In this document: positions 27,801-36,155 of the stretch, piece by piece
Layout of the letters: each line of letters starts with the position of its first letter
Position numbering within the stretch: position 1 is the first letter of the stretch
Source: Olivibacter sitiensis DSM 17696
Lineage (GTDB): Bacteria > Bacteroidota > Bacteroidia > Sphingobacteriales > Sphingobacteriaceae
Assembly: GCF_000427965.1 (NCBI RefSeq)
Contig: NZ_ATZA01000024.1
Location: 1-64,000 of the forward strand
Direction: 5' to 3'
DNA: 64,000 bases
Program-made: the position numbers and the translations under genes
Notes under the pieces: generated by a model
Databases searched by the model: none
What the model was told of the DNA's origin: nothing
Seen by the model: the letters and a program-made list of their open reading frames with translations, nothing else

Positions 27801-27961
27801 CCAGATAGGGTAGAATTGATCAAGGGCTTGTTCTGTGCGCTCGACTTTTCAGAAAATAGTAGAAAAAAAAGAAAGCAAACGGACACCAACCACCTCACAG
27901 CATCCCGGAGATGCGGATTATGCTCCATAAATAAGGCTTTACGATTATACTGATTATACAT
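24875..27961 (-). CDS. SusC/RagA-family TonB-linked outer-membrane transporter (first pair)
   Basis: 1028 residues. Signal peptide (hydrophobic stretch ending near KSSAQ), CarboxypepD_reg-like domain (LSGLVVDASSKEPLPGALVKIEG), TonB box LEDVVVVGYGTQKKKDLIG, plug domain with the VRLRGATSINAGNDPLYVVDG signature and VLKDAEATALYGSRGANGVIIVTTK, then a long beta-barrel ending in FQFGLNVSL. It pairs with the downstream SusD and is the first gene of the tight minus-strand array that runs to the sulfite oxidase. No glycoside hydrolase, sulfatase or peptidase lies nearby, so it does not look like a polysaccharide locus. Confidence 0.95.
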   Translation of the reverse strand: MYNQYNRKALFMEHNPHLRDAVRWLVSVCFLFFLLFSEKSSAQNKPLINSTLSGLVVDASSKEPLPGALVKIEGVTNQTQTDKDGKFQLITGQPFPYNIVISYLGYDSKTVRAEGSPISIELAPNLNQLEDVVVVGYGTQKKKDLIGSVSKVDPAATVNIPTGSFDAQLQGKVPGVQITSNTGVPGEALNVRLRGATSINAGNDPLYVVDGVFLNSNSLQTINTGGKATSPIADINPADIESVEVLKDAEATALYGSRGANGVIIVTTKRGNYNEKARVNLNLSQGFSKAAKLWELTTGPEHAQLVNEYFQNIGQPAPFRPVGEVINGVAGRGLPEEQQTYDRLGELFRSAALTNADLSVSGGTSQTKYYFGAGFNRQEAIIKPVSFDRTSFKANIDQKLSERVQIGVSNSFARTGRNQARAGDGPRGGLLQSALHTPTYLSPYNDAGELVGRAGFDNLTLLLENYDVGSRSLRYIGNVYLEADLLKNLKFRSTFSLDYNNYDESEYWNNLLIEGSPDGLATSTITQSSTWINEQTLTYRKNWDDQHNLGIVVGNTLQGSTLELTGAEGRGFANNSFKLISSAATTTSTQDWWEYRLASFFGRVDYAFRDTYLLDFSLRADGSSRFGTANQWGYFPAVGAAWRIKKAAFLADAKALDDLKLRASYGSTGNQNGIGPFAARGLWSGGESYQGVAGIAPEQLANSELKWERTRQLNIGLDAIFFNERLDFTFNVYDKYTKDGLLPLSLAATTGFDSYTSNSAEISNKGFELAITSTNVRKKDFSWQTSFNVSRNINKIEKLAYTIYAGSRDLVIFQEGSPMYSFWVYNQLYVDPQTGDAVYEDVNQDGQITVADRQIKGDIWPDFFGGLTNNFSYKGFDASLFFVFSYGNKIYNHNRFFGEAGGARDAARVILASNLARWQQPGDITDVPRADGVNVNNYRDGGGRWLEDGSYLRLRSLNIGYTLPKGLTNRLHLNRLRLFVEGNNLFTWTNYTGLDPESAANSSPNQQGIDLGTPPQPRSFQFGLNVSL

Positions 27962-28244
27962 ATAGGATTTATTTTACACATGAAGCCAGTACCCATTCAC
28001 AAAAGGCAATACGGGGTACTGACCAAAAAGAATTTGGTTTCGATTAAGTCAATAAGACGATGCTCAATTCATGAGCAAACAGTCAACATGAAAAAATATT
28101 GAGGGCAATTAACAACAGCAGCCGCTAGGCATTCGGCGCCAGGTAACGTGTAGGTAGTGAATATTTACATTTAGACAAGTACTCAAACTCGGTTGTAGAT
28201 TTGTTTTCATCGCATTACTTGGTTATTTGTTTGTTTTACAAGGA

Positions 28245-28275
28245 CAAACATAAGTCAAAATATTTAATCTACAAA
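28245..28275 (-). promoter_or_regulatory. Bacteroidota-type promoter upstream of the first SusC gene
   Basis: On the minus strand, TTTG (28275-28272) is followed after 19 bases by TATGTTTG (28252-28245), an exact match to the TTTG-N19-TAnnTTTG pattern of the Bacteroidota primary sigma factor. The -33 box touches the left arm of the inverted repeat at 28275-28310. Confidence 0.6.
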
Positions 28276-28310
28276 ATCTATAGACAAAATATTTATTATA
28301 TCTATAGATT
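28275..28310. promoter_or_regulatory. Inverted repeat overlapping the SusC -33 box (candidate operator)
   Basis: AATCTATAGA (28275-28284) and its exact reverse complement TCTATAGATT (28301-28310), with a 16-base spacer. It lies directly upstream of, and touching, the -33 element, where an activator or repressor would bind. The half-site core TCTATAGA is itself palindromic. Confidence 0.45.
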
Positions 28311-28441
28311 AACTGACAACGACAGCATTATTCAAGTAAATCGGCGTACCCAATGGGTTATTGCATGGCGGACACACGGCATTTGTTCGTACGCGCGTTC
28401 CCATATCCAAGATAGTATATATAGTCAATTTGTTTCACGAT

Positions 28442-28494
28442 AAACAGCAATAGTGGCCGAACTAGCGAATGCTGTCTGGCCACTATTGCTGTTT
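28442..28494. terminator. Strong hairpin terminator after the second SusCD pair
   Basis: A perfect 17-bp stem: 28442-28458 (AAACAGCAATAGTGGCC) pairs with 28478-28494, with a 19-base loop. The arms begin with AAA and end with TTT, so each strand has a short U run. It lies 42 bases past the susD stop at 28537 and separates this pair from the downstream SusC operon. Confidence 0.75.
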
Positions 28495-28536
28495 CGTTTG
28501 ATACGTCCTTAAACGCAGCCTATCGTTTATTATAAG

Positions 28537-30087
28537 TTATTCCGAAGGTTTCCAACCCTTGTTTGCGGCGGTGACTGTTTCGCCAAAGTTTCCCTTTTCG
28601 CCAAAGTAGTCCTTACCTCCAAAAGTATATACGTCTATATTTGCCAATTCGGCCTGCAACTGCGGCACAGGATATTGCGTGGGCGTACCGCCAATGAGCA
28701 GATCATTTCTCCTCATGAAGGTAAAGGGTACGAATGCCCCACCTGCGGCGTCTATTTCAATAGCGTATTCATAGTGCAAAGCCCGCCTAAGAGCCTCCCT
28801 TTCGGCGCCCACATCGGCTAGGAGGCCTTTGCTTTTACGGGCAGCGAAAGGCGCGTTGAGCAAAGCGGCGGCACCGGCATAATCATCCAACCAGTAAAGG
28901 GCCTCTGCCTCTATGAGACGCAACTCCTCTGCCAGGAAGAAGGGATTTTGTGCACCGGGCACGTTGAGGGTATTACTGGCATTATACCAACGCTTACGGT
29001 AGTAGTTGGTAAACAATCCTCGTCCGCGCGACTCCATCAGAATACCGAAGCTGGTGGTGTAGCCAAAATAATCGTCAAATCGCTCATCGAGCGACGATAT
29101 GGGAGGCAATATACCGGTTTGTGGGTAGTAATTGGGCGTTTGGCCGCTTTCGTCTGCCAAGTAGGGGATCTTGATATCAGGTGGCAGCCATCCAGAACCA
29201 TCGGCATTTCGCTGTACCAAGAGCGATACCAACTGGTTATAATAGCCCCCCGTGGTAGTAGGCAATATATAGTCGCCGCTTACTCCTTTCTGGGCAAAAG
29301 CGATGACCTTGTTCCAGTGGGCCGCTCCCAACGCCCTAGCCTCTTCTTCGTCGCGCGCTTGGGAAGAAAGTATCCTGGCGGCAAGGCTGTTGGAGAGGGC
29401 AATGAATTCGGCCTTGGAAAGGATGATTCCGGAAAGGAAATCAAAGCGGAAGTTGGCGCTGGCCTCTGCCAGTTCAACGGCCTTTTCAATATGCTTTATA
29501 CCATTCTCTATCAACTCCTTGTAGCTATTTGGAAAAGCTCTTTCGGACACGTCCACATCGTCTACGATGATACCTCGATCGAAAATGACCCCCAAGTATC
29601 CCTGTGATACGCCCTTAGCAAAATAAGCGGCAATGCGGCAATCTGCCGTCCTGTCCTCTCCTTGGCCGTCTATGATAGGCTTTCCTTCGTTTTCGATGAT
29701 ATTCAGGGCCAAGGTTGCGTCCAAATTGGCCTGATAGAAATTGTTGTAAAAAGTATTCCAAGTTACTGCTCCTCTATAGGAGGTATTGTTGTTGAGCCGC
29801 AACCGGGGTTCCAGCGCAAACTCCCACCATGACGAGTTACCGTTGGTATTGGTGGTTTGGTCTGCCAAAAGGCTGAAATGCACACCTGCACTGCTGGTAG
29901 TTGTACTAAACGTAGTTTGTACACTGCTGGTACTGAGCTTATAACCCAAGTCCTCGATTTTATCGATGGCTTGCTCATTGGTGAGTATGGCCGGATTGTC
30001 AAACCCGATACCAGAGCACGCACCTAAGAAGGTTTGGGTTGCTAGGGCCGCTATCAAAGCGAATCTATTATATTTTTTCTTGTTCAT
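28537..30087 (-). CDS. SusD/RagB-family lipoprotein (second pair)
   Basis: 516 residues with a lipobox at ATQTFLGACSG. The sequence follows the more divergent SusD-like (RagB) pattern: an AYFAKGVSQGYLGVIFDRG segment, a helical middle and a late FFLAEELRLIEAEALYWLDDYAGAA block equivalent to the usual A-E-x-x-L-I-x-A-E-A helix. It is the surface lid for the SusC encoded 4 bases upstream. It differs strongly from the first SusD, so the two pairs should have different ligands. Confidence 0.88.
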   Translation of the reverse strand: MNKKKYNRFALIAALATQTFLGACSGIGFDNPAILTNEQAIDKIEDLGYKLSTSSVQTTFSTTTSSAGVHFSLLADQTTNTNGNSSWWEFALEPRLRLNNNTSYRGAVTWNTFYNNFYQANLDATLALNIIENEGKPIIDGQGEDRTADCRIAAYFAKGVSQGYLGVIFDRGIIVDDVDVSERAFPNSYKELIENGIKHIEKAVELAEASANFRFDFLSGIILSKAEFIALSNSLAARILSSQARDEEEARALGAAHWNKVIAFAQKGVSGDYILPTTTGGYYNQLVSLLVQRNADGSGWLPPDIKIPYLADESGQTPNYYPQTGILPPISSLDERFDDYFGYTTSFGILMESRGRGLFTNYYRKRWYNASNTLNVPGAQNPFFLAEELRLIEAEALYWLDDYAGAAALLNAPFAARKSKGLLADVGAEREALRRALHYEYAIEIDAAGGAFVPFTFMRRNDLLIGGTPTQYPVPQLQAELANIDVYTFGGKDYFGEKGNFGETVTAANKGWKPSE

Positions 30088-30091
30088 GAGA

Positions 30092-33000
30092 TCAAAAGTT
30101 AAGTGTCAATTTGCCGCTGAAGATCCGATAAGTGGGATATTCAAAGAAATCCATATTGCCTTCGGGCGTAACGCCCGTAAAGTCTGTCCAGGTATATAGG
30201 TTGCGTGCTACAAAGGCTATTCTGCCACTCTTTACGGCATTCTTGAACAAGCCTATCCGGGGCAGGTTGTAGGCCACCGAAAGCTCTCGCAGTGAAAGGT
30301 AGCTGCTCTTGTGCAGCCAATAATCGGTTACCTGTTGGGCATTGAAAACACCGGTGGTAAAGGCCAAGGGTAAACCCAACTGGGCCGTTTCATCGGAGAA
30401 AGGCGAGCGGTACTGATAGGTAAGATACTGCTGGGTCATGTTGTACTTCAGCCCCCCCTGCTGCCAATCCAACAGACCATATATGCTAAAGGATTTCCAG
30501 CGGAAGGTATTGGAGAGGCCTAAAATAAAGTCTGGTTGCGCATCGCCTATGACCTTGGAATTGCCCGTGGCGGCATTTTGGTATAGCAGTGGCACCTCTG
30601 CGGCCGTTCCCAGTTGACTTTTAAGCACGACGAAACCCACCGAGTTCATGGTAAAATCATCGGGACGGAGATCTCCTCCTGCTGCATTGGTCACCAGCCC
30701 ATCGGCATTCACTTCCAATTGATCCAAGCTGGTGAGCACGCTGTAGCCGTAATAGGCAAATGGGCTTAGCCCCATGGCCTTTCGGAAATTGCTGCTGGTA
30801 AACTCGGGCACATTGCCCAGTGAAGTGATCTCACTGCGCACACGGCTAAAGGTGATGCCCACGTTCCATGAGAAGGCCGTACGCTGGATGGCGGCCCCAT
30901 TGGCCTCGAGTTCCCACGCATGGGATTTCACCGCACCTAGGTTGTCGTATATCTGTGCCGATCCGGTGGTGGGCGAAAAAGCGGGCACCAGTATGAAGTC
31001 GTTCTTGCTATCGGAAGCGGCGTAGTTGGCCTGTACGTTGATGCGATTGAACACCACGGCGTCTATACCCAGTTCTATTTCGGAGGTCACGGCCCGCTTT
31101 AGATCGGTATTGGCCCGCTGTGTGTAGCTTACGCCACCGGTACTGTTCAGCTCCACACGGCTTTCCTTGGCATTGAAAGGAGGCAAGCTGCCCGCCTGTC
31201 CATAGGCTGCACGCAGCTTAAGCTCATTGACAAAGCCGAGGTCCACATCCTGCGTGAGCCTATAGGCAAGGGATGCCCTGGGAAAAAAGGCCGTGGCCAC
31301 ATCCTGCCCAAAGCGCGAACTCTGATCCAACCGGCCAAGCACGTCTAGGAAGACCTTTTCTTTCCAACCGGCCTTCACGTTCAGGAAATAGCCATAGTTG
31401 ACCGTCCGGCTCCAGTCCGAACCAATGCTTCGCGTATCTGCAGCAGCAGCGGAGAGGTTTTTTACCGGTGCACTCAGGTTATAGCCAGAGGCCCTCAGTT
31501 CCGTATAGCGATAATCTTCGTAAACGGATTTGAGCGAGACACCCAGATCCAACACGTTGAAACGGCGCTGATAGTTGATCTGTGCCTGCGCGTTCTTGGT
31601 GGCCACCTTGGAGGACAGCAATCCATAGTAGCCGTTGTTACGGCTAATGTTGGCCGTCAAGGTCTGGAAGCCAATCGGATAATAGTCCTCACTGTTAAAA
31701 TACTCGTTCTGTATGGAGCCATATACCTCGGCATTCAGGTACTGGCTGAAGGCATAGCGCAATTTAGCACCACCCAGCACATTGTCATTATTGTTGGCAT
31801 ACTCGCGGTAGCTCAACTGGTAGAAGGGATTATCTACGTTGAATTTCTGTATCTCAAAGCCATCTGGGCTAAAGGCGTACTTGCCATTTTCATCGCGCTG
31901 GCGCAGGTATATGAATGGCTCATAGAGCGTGGTGGCATAGAGCAGCGAACCCGCACCGCTATTGGTCGTTGCCGACGAAGGCGTTACCGTATTGAAGTAT
32001 TGCAGGGTGAGGTCTACGCTCAACTTCTGATTGGGCCTGTAGCCAAAGTTAAACATAGCCGTCTTTCTCGTATCGGCATCTACTACGGAAGCTACGCCTC
32101 CCTTGTGCTGGTTTTGGAAAGAGGCATACAGGTTGTACTTGTCGCCCGCTGCCGTGGCAGAGAAGGTATTGCTAAAGAAAGCGTTGTTGTTCAACATGTT
32201 GCCCACATTGTCATAGTAATGGGTATAGGGGTGCAGGTTGAGCGAGAAGCCGTTGTCCTGGTAATCCAAGAGGCGGTTGGTACCGTTCAGCACAAAAGAG
32301 CCATCGGCATTTACCTGAAAATGGTGGTATTCCGATACGGGTGGCGTTCGCTGCACGTTGGATATACCCACCTCGTTATCCAGCGTCAAACGCAACCCCG
32401 AGCTGCCCTTTCCGGTTTTGGTGATAACCTGTATGGTGCCTCCTTCCCCACGGGTTCCGTACAGCGCGGAAGCGGCCGCACCCTTTACCACCTCTATGGA
32501 CTCAATGTCCTGCGGATTGAGGTCGGAAAGGGAAAGGTTGGTTACAAATCCGTCCACCACGATGAGGGGAGCCACGTTGCCCGATACGGATTTTGCACCG
32601 CGCAAGGTGACAGTGGCACTTCCATTGCCCGTGCTTTGCACGATGCGGATACCGGCTACCTTTCCCCTCAAGCTTTGCGAGGCATCTACACCGGGCACAG
32701 TTGCCAGCTGTTCGGTGTTCACTTTTGTCAGCGCAAATGCCAGCTGCTTGCGATCCGTGCCCTGTGCCACACCCGTCACCACCACCTCATCGAGGGTGGT
32801 ATTGTCCGGCACCAAGATGACGCGCAGGCCTTCCTTTGCGGGCAAGTTGGTGGTGACATAGCCCAGCGAGGAGAAAGTAAGCTCGGTGCCTGGGGCTATG
32901 CTCACCGAGAACCGGCCATTTGCGTCGGTCGTTGCCAAAAGGGAACCCCTTTCCTTCCACGTCACATTGACTCCGGGGACGGGTGCATTTGTTTCGCTAT

Positions 33001-33094
33001 CTATGACTTCGCAGTTAACGGCTATCTGTTGTGCTCCGGCACTGGCGGGCAGCCACAACAAGAAGATGATCATCAACTTCAAGAATCTATTCAT
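30092..33094 (-). CDS. SusC/RagA-family TonB-linked outer-membrane transporter (second pair)
   Basis: 1000 residues: a signal peptide ending at SAGAQQ, CarboxypepD_reg domain (EVIDSETNAPVPGVNV), TonB box LDEVVVTG, and a plug with VTLRGAKSVSGNVAPLIVVDG and VVKGAAASALYGTRGEGGTIQVITK. The barrel ends in an aromatic-rich strand (FSGKLTLNF). It shares an operator-like sequence with the encapsulin/methionine control region (33424-33452), so its expression may follow sulfur status, and an organic sulfur compound is a possible ligand (inference). Confidence 0.95.
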   Translation of the reverse strand: MNRFLKLMIIFLLWLPASAGAQQIAVNCEVIDSETNAPVPGVNVTWKERGSLLATTDANGRFSVSIAPGTELTFSSLGYVTTNLPAKEGLRVILVPDNTTLDEVVVTGVAQGTDRKQLAFALTKVNTEQLATVPGVDASQSLRGKVAGIRIVQSTGNGSATVTLRGAKSVSGNVAPLIVVDGFVTNLSLSDLNPQDIESIEVVKGAAASALYGTRGEGGTIQVITKTGKGSSGLRLTLDNEVGISNVQRTPPVSEYHHFQVNADGSFVLNGTNRLLDYQDNGFSLNLHPYTHYYDNVGNMLNNNAFFSNTFSATAAGDKYNLYASFQNQHKGGVASVVDADTRKTAMFNFGYRPNQKLSVDLTLQYFNTVTPSSATTNSGAGSLLYATTLYEPFIYLRQRDENGKYAFSPDGFEIQKFNVDNPFYQLSYREYANNNDNVLGGAKLRYAFSQYLNAEVYGSIQNEYFNSEDYYPIGFQTLTANISRNNGYYGLLSSKVATKNAQAQINYQRRFNVLDLGVSLKSVYEDYRYTELRASGYNLSAPVKNLSAAAADTRSIGSDWSRTVNYGYFLNVKAGWKEKVFLDVLGRLDQSSRFGQDVATAFFPRASLAYRLTQDVDLGFVNELKLRAAYGQAGSLPPFNAKESRVELNSTGGVSYTQRANTDLKRAVTSEIELGIDAVVFNRINVQANYAASDSKNDFILVPAFSPTTGSAQIYDNLGAVKSHAWELEANGAAIQRTAFSWNVGITFSRVRSEITSLGNVPEFTSSNFRKAMGLSPFAYYGYSVLTSLDQLEVNADGLVTNAAGGDLRPDDFTMNSVGFVVLKSQLGTAAEVPLLYQNAATGNSKVIGDAQPDFILGLSNTFRWKSFSIYGLLDWQQGGLKYNMTQQYLTYQYRSPFSDETAQLGLPLAFTTGVFNAQQVTDYWLHKSSYLSLRELSVAYNLPRIGLFKNAVKSGRIAFVARNLYTWTDFTGVTPEGNMDFFEYPTYRIFSGKLTLNF

Positions 33095-33412
33095 TGCATC
33101 AGTATGTGAAAAAATTTGCGTAAATGTCCTACAAGCCTATCGTCGCAGGCCTGCATGGTGATATCCAGAAATAAAAATTAAGTGCATCAAGATCCAAAAT
33201 GAAAGGGGATCGTGCATGGAATTGGAAGTCGCTTAGCGACACATTCGCATTCGGAGGCAGCTTATATAAAAGCCGAAAAGGCAGGTTGTGAATAAGGTCA
33301 TGGCAAAAGGCCTTGCAAGACCAAGTGTGGTTATTACTGCGCAAGACGGTATGGGTGCATTCATAAAAATTGTTTAAGTAAATTAATATAAGTCTGGTCT
33401 CTAAAACGATTG

Positions 33413-33443
33413 CAAACATACGTATAAAATCTATTAAATCAAT
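33413..33443 (-). promoter_or_regulatory. Bacteroidota-type promoter upstream of the second SusC gene
   Basis: On the minus strand ATTG (33443-33440) and TATGTTTG (33420-33413) are separated by 19 bases; the -7 box is exact and identical to that of the first SusC, and the -33 box matches at three of four bases. The leader would be about 310 bases. Confidence 0.5.
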
Positions 33444-33452
33444 AGGCTTTAT
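33424..33452. promoter_or_regulatory. Operator-like inverted repeat shared with the encapsulin/met region
   Basis: ATAAAATCTA (33424-33433) - 9 bases - TAGGCTTTAT (33443-33452). The same arrangement with the same 9-base spacing occurs at 39870-39898 (ATAAAGTCTA-N9-TAGACTTTAT). Eighteen of the twenty half-site positions agree. It covers the -33 region, 3 bases from the -7 box. Confidence 0.5.
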
Positions 33453-33694
33453 ATTTATTATTAGAAAAAGAACTGTAAAGGCTATAACTACTTCATTATT
33501 TGAGCGTAAAAATACCGCAACATGCCTTATATCTAATCATCGAGGTCATTTGTACCTAGCTACATAGCGCGTTCATGCACAAGCATGGAAATATCTGACG
33601 GAAAAACAGCCAAATAATATGTAACTATTCGCCCGAATTATATAACATACTTTAGCCAATCGGTCCCGATATTTGTAGTATTAAACGAAGGACA

Positions 33695-36127
33695 ATGATG
33701 GAAACCGTAAATAAAAGAACATTCGACCTTCCATTGGAAAATGTGGATAGCGAGCATTGTGCCATGATAGTGGACAAGGGATTGGCACAGGTGCAGGGCA
33801 TTAGCTCGCATAAGGTGGAGCTCAACAATAACAGGGCGCTCATCCAAGTGGACCAGAATACACAAGCCACTGTCGCAAACGCCGTAAATGCCATTCGCGA
33901 CTTGGGTTATGGCGTCACTACCGTAAAAAAAACATTTCCCGTAATGGATATGTCGTGCGCGTCCTGTGCCAGCAGTGTGGAGTCTGTCCTCCAACACCAT
34001 GACGGCGTGATCCATGTAGCGGTCAATTTTGCCAACAACAGTGCACAGGTGGAATACATACCTACGATTACCGATCCAGGCGAGCTCAAAAAGGCGGTAC
34101 AGCAAGCGGGCTATGACCTGATGATCGATGAGCATGAAGACGCACATGAATCCCTTGAAACCGCCAAGGCAAACAAACAGAAAACACTGGCTAGAAAAGT
34201 TTATGGAGCGCTACTCCTTTCGGTACCTCTGGTCATCATCGGTATGTTTTTCATGGACATGCCCTATGCCAATTACATCATGTGGGCTCTTTCCACGCCT
34301 ATGCTGTTTTACTTTGGACAGCAGTTTTTTGTAGGCGCCTGGAAACAGGCCAAGCACCGCTCTGCCAACATGGACACCTTGGTAGCCATCAGCACGGGTA
34401 CGGCCTATGTGTTCAGCGTGTTCAACACCTTATTGCCCGGTTTTTGGCATAGCCGTGGTGTCCATCCCCATGTCTATTTTGAAGCGGCAGGGGTGGTCAT
34501 CGCTTTCTTGCTATTGGGCAAACTGTTGGAAGAAAAAGCAAAAGGCAACACCTCCAGTGCCATCAAAAAACTGATGGGACTACAACCCAAGACGGTCACC
34601 GTCATCCACCACGGGGGGCATCAAATGGAAATGCCCATTACTAAGGTACAGGTGGGAGATACACTACTGGTGAAGCCTGGGGAACGGATTGCAGTAGACG
34701 GAACAGTTGCCGAAGGCAGCAGCTATGTAGACGAGAGCATGATCAGCGGAGAACCAGTACCCGTAGCTAAGCAAAAAGGTGATCCGGTATTTGCGGGTAC
34801 CATCAACCAAAAAGGTGGCTTTCAGTTTACGGCCAATAAGGTAGGTGGCGACACCGTGCTGGCCCAGATCATCAAGATGGTGCAAGATGCACAGGGAAGC
34901 AAAGCGCCCGTACAGAAATTGGTGGATAAGATCGCTGCCATTTTTGTACCCGTGGTGATGCTGATTGCTATCCTTAGTTTCTTTATCTGGCTATTGGCGG
35001 GTGGAAGCAATGGTTTCAGCCAAGGACTCATTGCCTTTGTCACAGTGCTGATCATTGCCTGTCCCTGCGCCCTGGGGCTTGCAACGCCCACGGCTGTCAT
35101 GGTAGGGGTAGGCAAAGGCGCAGAGAAGGGAATCCTTATCAAGGATGCCGAAAGCCTGGAACTTGCAAAGCGTATCACGGCCATCATACTCGACAAAACA
35201 GGAACCATCACGGAAGGCAAGCCTTCGGTAACCGACGTGCGATGGCTTGCCCAAACGGATCAATTGCTGCAAAATATCCTCTACAGCATTGAAAAGTCGT
35301 CAGAACATCCCCTAGCTGATGCCGTGGCCGACTATTTTAAGGGAAAAGCCGAGTATCTAAGCAACGTAACGATAGAAAACATAAGCGGCCAAGGCATCCA
35401 GGGCACATACGAAGGCGAAACCTACACCATCGGCAATCAACAATTGATGCGTGAGAAAGGCATAGCCATTGGCGAAGATGCAAGCGCATGGATGAATCAA
35501 AAATACACAGAAGCGCAAACCGTTATTTTCTATGGCAAGGGACAAACTTTATTGGCTATGTTGGCTATAGCCGATAAGATAAAGCCTAGCTCTGCCAGTG
35601 CCATCCACCAACTGCACAAAGAGGGCATCAAAGTGTATATGCTCACTGGCGACAACGAACATACTGCAAGGGCCGTAGCGGAGCAATTGCATATAGACGA
35701 CTACAAGGCCAACGTGCTGCCTGCCGAAAAAGCTGCTTTTGCCAAAACACTGCAACAACAGGGAAATGTCGTAGCCATGGTGGGCGACGGCATCAACGAC
35801 AGCAATGCACTGGCACAGGCCGATGTAAGTATCGCCATGGGTAAAGGAAGCGACATTGCGATGGACGTGGCCAAGATGACCATTATCTCATCCGATTTGT
35901 CCAAAATCCCGGAAGCCATCCATCTTTCAGACCAAACGGTGAAAGCCATAAAGCAAAACCTCTTTTGGGCATTCATTTACAATATGATTGGCATTCCACT
36001 TGCTGCCGGAATATTGTATCCCATCAATGGCTTCTTGCTGGATCCCATGTGGGCGGGTGCCGCAATGGCGTTCAGTTCGGTGAGTGTGGTAGCCAATAGC
36101 TTAAGGCTGAAATGGAAGAAAATATAG
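33695..36127 (+). CDS. copA: Copper-translocating P-type ATPase (CopA)
   Basis: 810 residues. Two N-terminal heavy-metal domains: the first (about residues 8-75) is degenerate, with only one Cys in DSEHCAMIV, while the second (about 80-145) has the normal M-S-C-A-S-C site. The membrane part has the metal-binding CPC motif (IACPCALGLATPT). The soluble part has the phosphorylation loop DKTGTITEG, the SSEHPLADAV HP motif, the TGES-equivalent ISGEP and the hinge MVGDGINDSNALAQADVSIAMG. It exports Cu(I) from the cytoplasm. The chaperone gene follows 73 bases downstream, confirming copper rather than zinc/cadmium. Confidence 0.94.
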   Translation: MMETVNKRTFDLPLENVDSEHCAMIVDKGLAQVQGISSHKVELNNNRALIQVDQNTQATVANAVNAIRDLGYGVTTVKKTFPVMDMSCASCASSVESVLQHHDGVIHVAVNFANNSAQVEYIPTITDPGELKKAVQQAGYDLMIDEHEDAHESLETAKANKQKTLARKVYGALLLSVPLVIIGMFFMDMPYANYIMWALSTPMLFYFGQQFFVGAWKQAKHRSANMDTLVAISTGTAYVFSVFNTLLPGFWHSRGVHPHVYFEAAGVVIAFLLLGKLLEEKAKGNTSSAIKKLMGLQPKTVTVIHHGGHQMEMPITKVQVGDTLLVKPGERIAVDGTVAEGSSYVDESMISGEPVPVAKQKGDPVFAGTINQKGGFQFTANKVGGDTVLAQIIKMVQDAQGSKAPVQKLVDKIAAIFVPVVMLIAILSFFIWLLAGGSNGFSQGLIAFVTVLIIACPCALGLATPTAVMVGVGKGAEKGILIKDAESLELAKRITAIILDKTGTITEGKPSVTDVRWLAQTDQLLQNILYSIEKSSEHPLADAVADYFKGKAEYLSNVTIENISGQGIQGTYEGETYTIGNQQLMREKGIAIGEDASAWMNQKYTEAQTVIFYGKGQTLLAMLAIADKIKPSSASAIHQLHKEGIKVYMLTGDNEHTARAVAEQLHIDDYKANVLPAEKAAFAKTLQQQGNVVAMVGDGINDSNALAQADVSIAMGKGSDIAMDVAKMTIISSDLSKIPEAIHLSDQTVKAIKQNLFWAFIYNMIGIPLAAGILYPINGFLLDPMWAGAAMAFSSVSVVANSLRLKWKKI

Positions 36128-36155
36128 CATGAAATAAAAAGTAAAAAAATTAAAA

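Larger units (their letters stand above)
27962..28536. other. Intergenic region: SusC promoter/operator and upstream terminator
   Basis: 575 bases without a credible gene. It holds the terminator of the second SusCD pair (28442-28494), a 10-bp inverted repeat (28275-28284 and 28301-28310) and a Bacteroidota-type promoter for SusC (28245-28275), each annotated separately. The predicted leader of the SusC transcript would be about 275 bases (27962-28238). I see no known riboswitch in it. Confidence 0.6.
33095..33694. other. Divergent intergenic region between the second SusC and copA
   Basis: 600 bases. A promoter and a palindromic operator for SusC lie at 33413-33452. The part from 33129 to 33419 is open for 96 codons on the minus strand, but the translation looks like chance (no start context, biased composition, no family). 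The right 200 bases are AT-rich and must hold the copA promoter; only weak matches such as GATATTTG near 33669 are visible. No CueR/CopY-type site could be recognised. Confidence 0.5.

Noticed and set aside
24875-33094. Polysaccharide utilisation locus based on two SusCD pairs.
   Set aside because: No glycoside hydrolases, lyases, sulfatases or hybrid sensors in the window; the neighbours are molybdenum and sulfur genes.
33129-33419. 96-codon open frame on the minus strand in the SusC/copA gap.
   Set aside because: No family, no signal, chance-like composition, and it overlaps the promoter/operator region of the second SusC.
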